Of a stretch of DNA of 64,000 bases, positions 24,716 to 32,240 are shown piece by piece. Origin of the DNA: Bog-756 sp052326605 (GTDB taxonomy: Bacteria; Actinomycetota; Acidimicrobiia; Acidimicrobiales; RAAP-2); the NCBI GenBank assembly GCA_052326605.1, contig JBKQMB010000115.1, positions 9,669 to 73,668 of the forward strand. Direction: 5' to 3'. The notes under the pieces were generated by a model, which ran no database searches, was not told the DNA's origin, and saw only the letters and a program-made list of their open reading frames with translations. The position numbers and the translations under genes are program-made. The first letter of the stretch is position 1, and each line of letters starts with the position of its first letter.

Positions 24716-25405
24716 ATGGACGAGGCCGGAGTGGACATGTGGGGCGGCAGCCTGAGCAGGAGGATGTTCATTGCCCAGGGCCTCGTTGCAACCTCGGCGG
24801 CCTCCCTGGCCGCGTGCGGCAGCGGCCCGGGAGGAGCACGTTCGACGACCTCGTCCAGCCCGCAGCACGGGTTGGTGGATGCCGAGGTGGATCTGGCGAT
24901 CAACCCGAACGACCCCTCGTTCATCGCCGGAACCGTTGCCGGCACGGCACTGACGGCGCTCCTCGCTCAACAGGATCAGGTGGCCAGGCCCGGCAGCTAC
25001 ACCACCACAACGAAACTCACCGGATCAGTGGGCAAGGCCCTCACGTCTCCAGTGGGAGCGTTCGATCTGGACTCGGGTTACCTGTTCCGACAAGGGACCA
25101 TCACGGGAACCGATCAGGGCAAGAGCGTTCGAGGGAAGGCCCAGCCGAACCTCGTCAGAGGCATCGGCAACGCAGCCGATGTATCCGGAACCTTCGGAGC
25201 CACTCCGTTCGCTCTGTTTGCAAACCTCCCGGTGGATCATCCCGGAACTGTCACTGGAACAATCGGTGGCCACCGGGATCACTTCGAGGTGAGCCCGACA
25301 ACCCAGCACTGGAACTTCCCGATTGTCCGGCTCACGGGCGACCACAGCGGTCCAACCGATCTGTTGGCTCTCATCGTCGGTGCCATCGCCTACTTCGCCG
25401 CTTGA
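24716..25405 (+). CDS. Putative Tat-exported lipoprotein of unknown function
   Basis: The N-terminus reads SLSRRMFIAQGLVATSAASLAACGSG. The twin-arginine motif S-R-R-M-F-I is followed by a hydrophobic stretch and a lipobox LAAC, then a Gly/Ser linker. This predicts Tat export and lipidation at Cys near residue 38. The mature part (about 190 residues) is rich in Thr, Gly and Ser and contains FIAGTVAGTALTALL, TTTTKLTGSVGKAL and FALFANLPVDHPGTVTGTIGGH, a beta-rich composition I cannot place in a family. ATG 24716 or 24737 is preferred. A GTG at 24623 would put the signal 60 residues inside. Confidence 0.7.
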   Translation: MDEAGVDMWGGSLSRRMFIAQGLVATSAASLAACGSGPGGARSTTSSSPQHGLVDAEVDLAINPNDPSFIAGTVAGTALTALLAQQDQVARPGSYTTTTKLTGSVGKALTSPVGAFDLDSGYLFRQGTITGTDQGKSVRGKAQPNLVRGIGNAADVSGTFGATPFALFANLPVDHPGTVTGTIGGHRDHFEVSPTTQHWNFPIVRLTGDHSGPTDLLALIVGAIAYFAA

Positions 25406-25436
25406 CGGTCGCTCCCCTACAATTGCGCCGCCACGG

Positions 25437-26069
25437 TCAGCGGGACCGAAGAACGTCCGAGCCGGTGCCCGCGAGGTCGCCGTACGCGACACTACGCCCC
25501 ACCATGGCGAGGATCACCGCTTCGGACGGACCCTGGACGACGGGTCCGTCGCCCGATGACCAGCCGAGGTCGGTGCACCGCCAGGTGAGATCGTTCAGGT
25601 GGCCCCGCTTCACGAAGCCATGCGTCGCCTTCGGTGACGCCAGGAAGTCGAGGATCGCCCGGGCCCGGTCCGGCGCGAGCTCGCGGTCGATGCCCAGGGG
25701 GCGGCGCACGTCCTGACCGTGGACGACCACGTCGGTCAGAGGGGCGATCGGCCCCAGCCCGGGTGGGGTGAACCGGTAGTCCTTGTGCTCCCGCATGGAA
25801 GCGGCCAGCTCAGAGCCTGACATCGTGTTCTTCCGGGCTTCGGTGTCGGCGAAGCGATCGAAGTCGAAGCGGTAGGAGGCCAGCTTCAACATCATGCGAG
25901 GGAGGCTCTGGCCGAACGGTGTCACCAGATGGGCAGCGACCTCGCGGACGGTCCAGCCCTCACAGAGACTTGGCACGCTCCACTGCGCTTCAGTGAGCCC
26001 GTCGAACAGATCGGCCAGTCCCAGGCGCTCTTCAGCGATCATGGCCCACAGCTCTTCGTTCGTGGCCAT
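25437..26069 (-). CDS. Maleylpyruvate-isomerase-family mycothiol-dependent enzyme (DinB fold)
   Basis: The 210-residue protein starts MATNEELWAMIAEERLGLADLFDGLTEAQW, has the family motif LCEGWTVREVAAHLV with the first metal-ligand His, and a second site LTDVVVHGQDVRRPLG with His and Asp. This is the TIGR03083-type actinobacterial DinB-like fold that uses mycothiol as cosubstrate. The C-terminal part (WRCTDLGWSSGDGPVV, GPSEAVILAMVGR) is the usual extension. Reaction unknown; members isomerise or conjugate small electrophiles. The long in-frame extension to 27182 is a shadow of plus-strand genes. Confidence 0.88.
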   Translation of the reverse strand: MATNEELWAMIAEERLGLADLFDGLTEAQWSVPSLCEGWTVREVAAHLVTPFGQSLPRMMLKLASYRFDFDRFADTEARKNTMSGSELAASMREHKDYRFTPPGLGPIAPLTDVVVHGQDVRRPLGIDRELAPDRARAILDFLASPKATHGFVKRGHLNDLTWRCTDLGWSSGDGPVVQGPSEAVILAMVGRSVAYGDLAGTGSDVLRSR

Positions 26070-26427
26070 GAGGATCGAGCCTAGATGCCCGGCCCATGAC
26101 GGGCACCCGAAGGTGCTCCCGGGGTCGCCCCGAGATGCCGGCGGGAGCAGGTGACGGGGTTCTGACCACAGGGGTCCGCCGGGAGGGACCTCTCGGTCCT
26201 CGACGTCCAACGGCGAGTTCAGTGCTCCCACGGCACCCGTCGAAGTTCTGCAGCCTCGGGACTCCCGATGGTGCACTCCGTCGGGAGGAGAAGGACCATA
26301 GTGCCGGGTGCCCTCCGTGAATCTCGCTGACGCTCGACGATCCGGGAAGTCGGTCCGAGATGAGGTCCGGGGCGCGAACCATCCAAGCCCCGCACCTCTC
26401 CGGTAGGACCCTGCTACAAAGGCAAGC
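26070..26427. other. Divergent intergenic region
   Basis: 358 bases between the start of the mycothiol-type enzyme gene and the start of a degenerate SDR gene. It must hold both promoters. Nothing certain is visible; a weak AAAGG ribosome site precedes the GTG at 26428. Confidence 0.4.
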
Positions 26428-27204
26428 GTGGACCTGGGCCTGACCGGTAGAGCGATCATCGTCTCCGGAGGCAGTTCGGGGATCGGGCTGGCGTGCGTCG
26501 CCGCCCTCCTGGCTGAAGGGGCGATAGTCGCCACTTGCGCCCGCGATGACGAGCGATTGCGGCATGCCACTGCGGCATTCGACCCTGCGTCCTGTCTGGC
26601 CATGCCTGCGGATGTCACGGACGCCAGGGCCATGGAGGCGTTCGTGGCTACCACCGTCGAGCGGTTCGGAAGGCTCGACGGCGTTGCGGCCATCGCCGGA
26701 CAGGGTATCCATGGCCGGGCCCTGGATCTCTCGATCGCCCAATGGGAGTCGGAGGTCATGGGCAAGCTCCGCGGCGTGTTGAACCTTGTCGCACCGGCCC
26801 GACCGCATCTTCGGCGTTCCGATGGGCCGAGGATCGTCACACTGTCCGCACCGACAGCACGCGACCCGGACCCGGGGATGGCGGCGATCAGCGCAGGACG
26901 AGCAGCAGTTGCAAGCCTCAGCCGTGCCCTCGCCCTGGACCTCGCTGGCGACGGAATCTCCGTCAACGCCGTCGCCGTCGGGCTCATCGACACCCCACGG
27001 CAGCACAGGCGACACCACGACGTCGCTCCGAACATCCCGTACGACGACTGGCTCCGAGGTGAAGCGGACGAGCGCCGGGTTCCCATGCGACGCCCCGGGA
27101 GCGTCGCTGACGTAGCTCTCCTGGTGACGCTGGCGCTCTCGCCAGCGCTGGGCTTCACCACGGGGTCCGTTCTCGACGCCACCGGAGGGCTTCCCGGTTC
27201 GTGA
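26428..27204 (+). CDS. Short-chain dehydrogenase/reductase homologue lacking the catalytic Tyr and Lys
   Basis: The 258-residue SDR has an intact nucleotide-binding loop (VSGGSSGIGLA at residues 13-23), CARD at the cofactor-ribose site, and the later ISVNAVAVGLIDTP and LDATGGLPGS. The catalytic region is altered. The Ser is in VTLSAPT, but the expected YxxxK is replaced by the stretch MAAISAGRAAV, with Ile and Arg at the Tyr and Lys positions. The adenine-region NAG is AGQG. It can probably bind a nucleotide but should be inactive as a classical oxidoreductase. It may be a pseudoenzyme or an early-stage pseudogene, at the edge of a zone of gene decay. Confidence 0.75.
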   Translation: MDLGLTGRAIIVSGGSSGIGLACVAALLAEGAIVATCARDDERLRHATAAFDPASCLAMPADVTDARAMEAFVATTVERFGRLDGVAAIAGQGIHGRALDLSIAQWESEVMGKLRGVLNLVAPARPHLRRSDGPRIVTLSAPTARDPDPGMAAISAGRAAVASLSRALALDLAGDGISVNAVAVGLIDTPRQHRRHHDVAPNIPYDDWLRGEADERRVPMRRPGSVADVALLVTLALSPALGFTTGSVLDATGGLPGS

Positions 27205-27326
27205 GCTCGGAGCGGACGGGTGCCAACTCGGTGCTCCTCCGACCTGCCCGTTGCGTTCGCTCTTCCTCGGAGCGAAACGTCGGCAGAGGTGATGGGGGGC
27301 GACTCTCGATTCGATTGGCGGAATCA

Positions 27327-27711
27327 ATGCTCGGGGGTTCGGTTCTGGCGAGTGTCTTGACGACCTGCGGATGTGGCGCAACGCCCACCGGCTCGGGTTC
27401 CCCAACGGGTCGACCGACAACATCGACTGCCACCACGTCACCCCCCCGGGGGGGTGACGCTCGGGACCACGACTCGCCCGTCGTCCCCGAGAACACCACT
27501 GCTGAGCACTGCCACCGGAGCGACACTTGGAATGACACTGGCCAAGTGGCGAGCGCTCTACCCCGCCACGGATCTCACTCATGAAGAGGGCGGATCGATC
27601 GTCGTGCCCGATGTGGCGACCGGGGATCGGATGCTTCTTCTGTTCGTAGAAGACCTCCCGTCCACGTCGCACATCGAGATCAAGCGCGGACAACCTTGCG
27701 GGGACGTCTAA
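27327..27711 (+). pseudogene. Frameshifted small lipoprotein gene
   Basis: Two frames together make one sensible protein. From ATG 27327 the first frame gives a hydrophobic, Cys-containing leader (SVLASVLTTCGCG) and a Thr/Ser/Pro-rich linker typical of a lipoprotein. The next frame (+1), open to the stop at 27711, gives GATLGMTLAKWRALYPATDL, then IVVPDVATGDRMLLLFVED and EIKRGQPCGDV. This is a common C-terminal pattern of small secreted actinobacterial proteins. The switch point falls at or near the C7G7 tract at 27441-27454. Removing one base there joins the frames. Either the gene is broken, or it is phase-variable, or the assembly has a homopolymer error. Confidence 0.6.
27437..27458. repeat. 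Perfect 22-bp palindrome with a C7G7 centre
   Basis: GTCA, seven C, seven G, TGAC. It is perfectly self-complementary with no loop and lies inside the broken lipoprotein gene, where the reading frame changes. Confidence 0.9.
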
Positions 27712-27856
27712 TCCGTTCCGAATGTCGTGCCACCGTCCCATTGCGAACGGAACCTCGGCACGCGGCCTGCGGGCATAGATCAGTCCTGCGGGAACAGATC
27801 AGGAAGGTCATGAGCCGCCATTGCCCCTGGAGACAGGACGCCCCTTCATTACTGGC

Positions 27857-28890
27857 ATGACCACCGGACTCCCCTTTCCGACCCACCTCTCCTCGGTGCT
27901 GGTTGCATTCACGATCGAGTTCGACAACGAGGCCGACCATCGGATGGCGCACCGGACGACGAGCGGAAGCCCGGCTGCTGCTTCGGTCGATGCCCCTTGG
28001 CTGGTGTCGCAGTTCATGTGGTCGAACGTGATTCAGTACGTGAGCATGGGAGGAATCCGCATCCGCGAGCTTCATGGTCGGGCCCGGACCACGAGGGATT
28101 CGCTGGCGGGAGCCCCGCCCAGAACGTGTGGCGACCTCTTGCGGGTGTCATTGAGGAGCGCTGGCGGGCACGGTTCGACGTGGACGACATCCACACCCTT
28201 CGAACCTCCCTGCAAGCAGTGGTCGGTCAACTCGACGTGGAGCCGCCCCAGTATCTCCCCGTCGTCTATCCGACCCAGAATGGGAAGGCCGACATCCCGA
28301 GGCGCAGGGAGCCAGCCTCATCCGCTGCCAATGTGGGTGGAATGCCGTCTCTCGATCTGTCCGAACTTCTCTCCCAGGTGCTTCTTGCCTTCGCCATCTA
28401 CTTCGAGCCCATGCGAAGATATCGCTCCCGGTCAGCACCAACACCGTGCGGGTGCTGCATCAGGATGGAGTTCGCGTCAGGGACCTTCCGCGCCTGACCG
28501 GCGTATCGAAGGGGGCCAACAACATGTCCGTAGGCTTCTTGGGGAGACACGGATGTGCGGAAGTCGAGCCAGATCCGGCCACCAGTCGGGGAAAGCAGGT
28601 GCGACTCTCTCCCAAGGGCCGAGAGGCTCAGGACAAGTACCGACGCATACTGGGGGGCACCGAAGAGCACTGGGGGATGCTCTTCGGGGTGAGCGTCATC
28701 CACACCCTCCGTGAGCCCCTCGAGCGACTGGTGGGCGATCGGCCCCAGCTGAGACTTTCACCGCTGTTCCAGGGACTGGAACCCTACCCCGACGGATGGC
28801 GGGCGTCAGTCCGTAAGCCGGACACGTTGCCGCACTACCCCATGGTCCTGCACCGTGGTGGATGTCCGGATGGCCGTCAGCTGAATTTCG
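27857..28890 (+). pseudogene. Duplicated winged-helix (MarR-like) regulator, multiply frameshifted
   Basis: Segments in three frames line up as one protein. From ATG 27857: LSSVLVAFTIEFDNEAD, APWLVSQFMWSNVIQYV and IRIRELHGRA. A second frame at about 28114-28406: AQNVWRPLAGVIEERWRARF, LRTSLQAVVGQLD, then LLSQVLLAFAIYFE. A third from about 28411: KISLPVSTNTVRVLHQDGV, RDLPRLTGVSK, VEPDPATSRGKQVRLSPKG and WRASVRKPDTLPHYPM. The first and second halves resemble each other, so the ancestor had two winged-helix units. A deletion of roughly 100 bases near 28110 removed the first recognition helix region, and a frameshift lies near 28408. The stop at the normal C-terminus is also lost. Confidence 0.75.
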
Positions 28891-28939
28891 GCTTGAAGAC
28901 GGCCAGGCGGTCGACCGGCACACCGGTCGGACGTTCGGG

Positions 28940-29770
28940 TCAGATGGTCAGCCCACCGTCGACCGACAGCACCGCACCAGTCGTGTAGGAGGACTCGTCG
29001 GAGGCGATGAAGGCCACCGAGGCGGCGATCTCGGCCGGCGTCGAGAACCCCAGGGGCGTCATCATCGTGCGGAGTGCTTTGAAGTCGGCCCCGTCGGGAA
29101 GCTCGAACGCGCCCATCAGCGGTGTATCAGTGCCCCCCGGGGCCACCACGTTGACCCGCACCCCACGGGACAGGTACTCGGCAGCCAGCGCCTTGGAGAA
29201 CATGAGCACCCCGGCCTTGGAGGCGCAGTACGCCGCCGAGTAGGCCTGGCCCATCAACGCGGTGTTCGAGGCCACGTTCACGATGGAGCCACCGTGCTCG
29301 AGGAGGTGGGGCAGGGTGGCCCGGCAGACCAGGAACGGACCGGTCAGGTTGACGGCCAGGATCTTCTCCCACCGGTCGAGGGGCATATCCACGGTGTTGA
29401 AGAAGCCGCCGATGCCGGCCACGTTGCACACCACCGTAGGGGCGCCGAGCTGTTCGGCCAGGGAGGCGACGGTGTCGTCCACCGACGACTCCGAGGTGAC
29501 GTCGCAGTGATAGGCCCTGGCCGTGCCGCCGTTTGCCCCGATGGCATCCACTGTGACCGCCAGGTTGTCGACGGCCACGTCGAGGGCGGCCACGATGGCT
29601 CCCTCCGCGGCCAGACGGTGGGCCACCGCCTGGCCGATCCCCGAGCCCGCCCCGGTGACGACGGCCACCTTTCCATCGAACCGGCGCCCGATGAACGAGC
29701 GGACGGCCTCGTTCGCGACGTCGTGCTCCGGCCCGCCCTGGCCGAGTGTGACCCGCTGGATCGGGCTCAT
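28940..29770 (-). CDS. SDR family oxidoreductase
   Basis: Classical SDR of 276 residues. It has the cofactor loop TGAGSGIGQA near residue 40, CDVTSE, NVAGIGG, catalytic Ser in VNVASNT and YCASK with Tyr and Lys, then PGGTDTPL and a C-terminal VLSVDGGLTI. It uses NAD(P)H to interconvert a hydroxyl and a keto group. It is the last gene of a four-gene minus-strand set in which each start overlaps the preceding stop (ATGA). The set also holds two acyl-CoA ligases and an uncharacterised protein, so its substrate is probably a hydroxyacyl-CoA made by that set. Confidence 0.92.
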   Translation of the reverse strand: MSPIQRVTLGQGGPEHDVANEAVRSFIGRRFDGKVAVVTGAGSGIGQAVAHRLAAEGAIVAALDVAVDNLAVTVDAIGANGGTARAYHCDVTSESSVDDTVASLAEQLGAPTVVCNVAGIGGFFNTVDMPLDRWEKILAVNLTGPFLVCRATLPHLLEHGGSIVNVASNTALMGQAYSAAYCASKAGVLMFSKALAAEYLSRGVRVNVVAPGGTDTPLMGAFELPDGADFKALRTMMTPLGFSTPAEIAASVAFIASDESSYTTGAVLSVDGGLTI

Positions 29771-31389
29771 GGGTTTCCCTCCGTGCTCGTTGTCGACGCG
29801 AACCGTTGGCGCAACGTGTGCTTCAGGATCTTGCCGGCAGGGTTGCGGGGCACCGACTCGATCACCACGAGCTGCTCGGGGATGGCCTGGAGGCGGAGCT
29901 CCTTGCCCTTCAGGTAGGCGACCATGACGTCGAAGGCGAAGGAGTGGCCCTCCTTCACGGCGACCACGGCACAGGCCCGCTCGCCCGTCTTCGGGTCCGG
30001 TAGACCGATGACGGCAACGTCGGCCACCGCCGGGTGGGTGTAAAGCAGATCCTCGATCTCCTTGGCCGAGATGTTCTCCCCGTGGCGGATGATCACGTCC
30101 TTCAGCCGGCCGGTGATGGTCACGTACCCGTCCTGATCGACGATCCCGAGGTCGCCGGTGCGGAAGTAGCCGTCCTCGTCGAAGGCGTCGGCATCGAGTG
30201 ACGGGTCGAGATACCCGCGGATGACCTGGGGCCCCTTGAGACGGATCTCCCCCTCCACACCCGGTCCGGCCCGGCGGCCGTCGAGGCCGACCACGATGAG
30301 CTCCACCCCCGGGGTCGGCCGCCCCTCGGTGTCGGCCAGCTTGTCATCGGGGTCGGTGGTCGAGGCCATCACCACGATGGGGGCCTCGGTGAGCCCGTAC
30401 CCCGAGACGATGCCCACCCCGCCGATCTCCTCTTTGAGGTCGTGGTGGAGCTGCGGCGGCTTCGGCGCACCGCCGCCCGGATAGGAGCGGACCTGGGGGA
30501 AGAGCGGCTCCTCCCCGGCCGCCCGCTGGGCGGCCAGGTAGGCCAGGTGGAAGGGCGTCCCCGATCCGGCCAGGGTGACGTGGTTGTCCGCCAGGAAGGC
30601 CGGCGTGGCCACCGGGTCGAATGACTCCGTCGTTAACAGGGTGCAGCCGGTGAACAGGGAGGCGAGCAACCAGCCGATCCCACCGATGTGGGTGAAGGGG
30701 AAGACCAACGCCGACACGTCGTCGGCGCGGATGTCGAGGCACTCGGCCATGGCCAGCGCGGAGGCCATCACCGTCAGGTCGGAGTGCGGTGCCCCCTTGG
30801 GGTCGGCGGTGGTGCCCGAGGTGTAGAACAGCCAGCGGATGGGGGCCTCGGCCGCGGTGGCCGGAGGGGCTTCCACTTCGGGGAGCTCGGAGGGGTCACC
30901 CTGGGGGAGCTCGCGGTCCACGACCAGTACCCGGAGGCCGTGGTGTTCGGCGGCGATCTCCAGCGCCATCGCCTCGAAGTCGAAGCCCCGGTAGACGGTG
31001 GGAACGATCAGTAACGACGCCCCGCTCTGCTCGGTGATGAAGCCCACCTCGCGGCCCCGGTAGATCGGGATCAGCGGGTTCTGGCGCGCGCCGAGGCGGG
31101 CCAGCGCCCCCACCAGCACGAGGGACTCGTTCCACGTGGGCAGCTCCCAGCTGACACTGGTGTCCCTGGTGACGCCGAAGTCGGCATGGAGACCGGCGGC
31201 GGCGCGGAGGCAGGCGTCGCGGTAGCCGGCGAACGTCAGCTCGCGGCCGGTGTCCTCATGGGCGAGCACGGCATCGGGAGTGGCCTCGGCCCGCCGCTCG
31301 ATCAGCTCCCACAGGGTGGGCGCGCCCACCCATCCGCGTGCGTCGGTCCGCTCGGCCAGCTGGTCGATGAAGTCGGTGGCGTCGTTCAT
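29767..31389 (-). CDS. AMP-dependent acyl-CoA synthetase/ligase
   Basis: The 540-residue ANL-superfamily ligase has the P-loop YTSGTTADPKG, GYGLTEAP, YFRTGDLG with the ATP-ribose Asp, ITGRLKDVI, and the C-terminal catalytic Lys in NPAGKILKHTL. It activates a carboxylic acid to the acyl-AMP and then to the acyl-CoA. ATG 31389 is chosen because it overlaps the stop of the upstream gene and gives the family start; the frame is open to 31464. It is third in the coupled set. The substrate is probably a cyclic, branched or aromatic acid, given the neighbours, but the sequence alone does not tell. Confidence 0.92.
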   Translation of the reverse strand: MNDATDFIDQLAERTDARGWVGAPTLWELIERRAEATPDAVLAHEDTGRELTFAGYRDACLRAAAGLHADFGVTRDTSVSWELPTWNESLVLVGALARLGARQNPLIPIYRGREVGFITEQSGASLLIVPTVYRGFDFEAMALEIAAEHHGLRVLVVDRELPQGDPSELPEVEAPPATAAEAPIRWLFYTSGTTADPKGAPHSDLTVMASALAMAECLDIRADDVSALVFPFTHIGGIGWLLASLFTGCTLLTTESFDPVATPAFLADNHVTLAGSGTPFHLAYLAAQRAAGEEPLFPQVRSYPGGGAPKPPQLHHDLKEEIGGVGIVSGYGLTEAPIVVMASTTDPDDKLADTEGRPTPGVELIVVGLDGRRAGPGVEGEIRLKGPQVIRGYLDPSLDADAFDEDGYFRTGDLGIVDQDGYVTITGRLKDVIIRHGENISAKEIEDLLYTHPAVADVAVIGLPDPKTGERACAVVAVKEGHSFAFDVMVAYLKGKELRLQAIPEQLVVIESVPRNPAGKILKHTLRQRFASTTSTEGNP

Positions 31390-32240
31390 GGTGCCGGGGT
31401 CGACCACAGCTGGTCGGTGTAGGTGTCGGTGCCGGGGACGGTCGCGATGAACGGCGAGGCCCAAAGCACTTGGCCGAGGCCGGCGGAGGACACTGCCTCG
31501 CCCTGTCGGGCGAAGACCTGATCCCAGGCACCATGGGGTTCCGAGTCGAGGAAGAACAAGAGGAGCACCCGCTGGTCCACCGACTCGGACCGGGGCACGT
31601 CGCCCGGTGCGTCGGCCAGAAGGGGCAGCGGGCTGAAGGCCAGGACGGTGGCCACGGCCGTGCCCGGGAGCACCGAGGGCAGGTACTCGTCGCGGTACCA
31701 GGCACCGACCCCTTCCGGCGACACCCCTTCACCGGCTTCGACGAACACCGACGTCATCCCCACGAACCGGTGGTCGAGGGTGAGCTCGGCCGGCACACCG
31801 TCCTCCTCGCGACGGTGCTCCCACTCGAACCGGTAGAGCCCCGTGTGGATGTGGTCGCGCTCGTCGAACATGCGGCCCGCGGCGTGCAGCACGTTGACCT
31901 GGTCGACGGCCCACCGGTTCCACTCGTCGTGGTGGCCGTCGAGCACGTAGTAGATCCCCACGTAGCTCCCGACCTGGGGATCGGGCACCAGGGGGGACGG
32001 TCCGCCCGCACCGTCGGCGGGATACCGGAGCCCCTTCAGCGGGGCGGTGGCCACGAAGCGGGCGCCGGCGAAGTTGTAGGCGCCGATCTGGCATCCGGCG
32101 TAGAAGTGGTCCCGCTCGTACCACCGGTTATAGGCCACCTGGTGGCCCCGGTGCGGCTCCACCAGGGTGTAGAGCATGGTGCCGATCCGAATGGGATCGT
32201 CGGTGACCCCGCCCTGGGCGGGAATCGATCTTCCGGTCAT
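31386..32240 (-). CDS. Uncharacterised protein, possibly EthD-like alpha-beta barrel
   Basis: The 284-residue soluble protein has no confidently recognised family. It has two similar parts with the pattern of EthD/dimeric alpha-beta-barrel proteins: GTMLYTLVEPHRGHQVAYNRW with YERDHFYAGC, and later GMTSVFVEAGEG with WYRDEYLPSVL. Both have an aromatic-Glu/Asp-His/Tyr turn. It ends TDTYTDQLWSTPAP. Both ends overlap neighbours by four bases, so it is translated as part of the ligase-unknown-ligase-SDR set. A role in handling a reactive acyl or polyketide-like intermediate is conceivable, but this is only inference. Confidence 0.75.
   Translation of the reverse strand: MTGRSIPAQGGVTDDPIRIGTMLYTLVEPHRGHQVAYNRWYERDHFYAGCQIGAYNFAGARFVATAPLKGLRYPADGAGGPSPLVPDPQVGSYVGIYYVLDGHHDEWNRWAVDQVNVLHAAGRMFDERDHIHTGLYRFEWEHRREEDGVPAELTLDHRFVGMTSVFVEAGEGVSPEGVGAWYRDEYLPSVLPGTAVATVLAFSPLPLLADAPGDVPRSESVDQRVLLLFFLDSEPHGAWDQVFARQGEAVSSAGLGQVLWASPFIATVPGTDTYTDQLWSTPAP

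Noticed and set aside
25437..27182. Extended minus-strand frame that would lengthen the mycothiol-type enzyme by 370 residues
   Set aside because: The extra part is antisense to the SDR gene and lacks protein character; the family start is ATG 26069.
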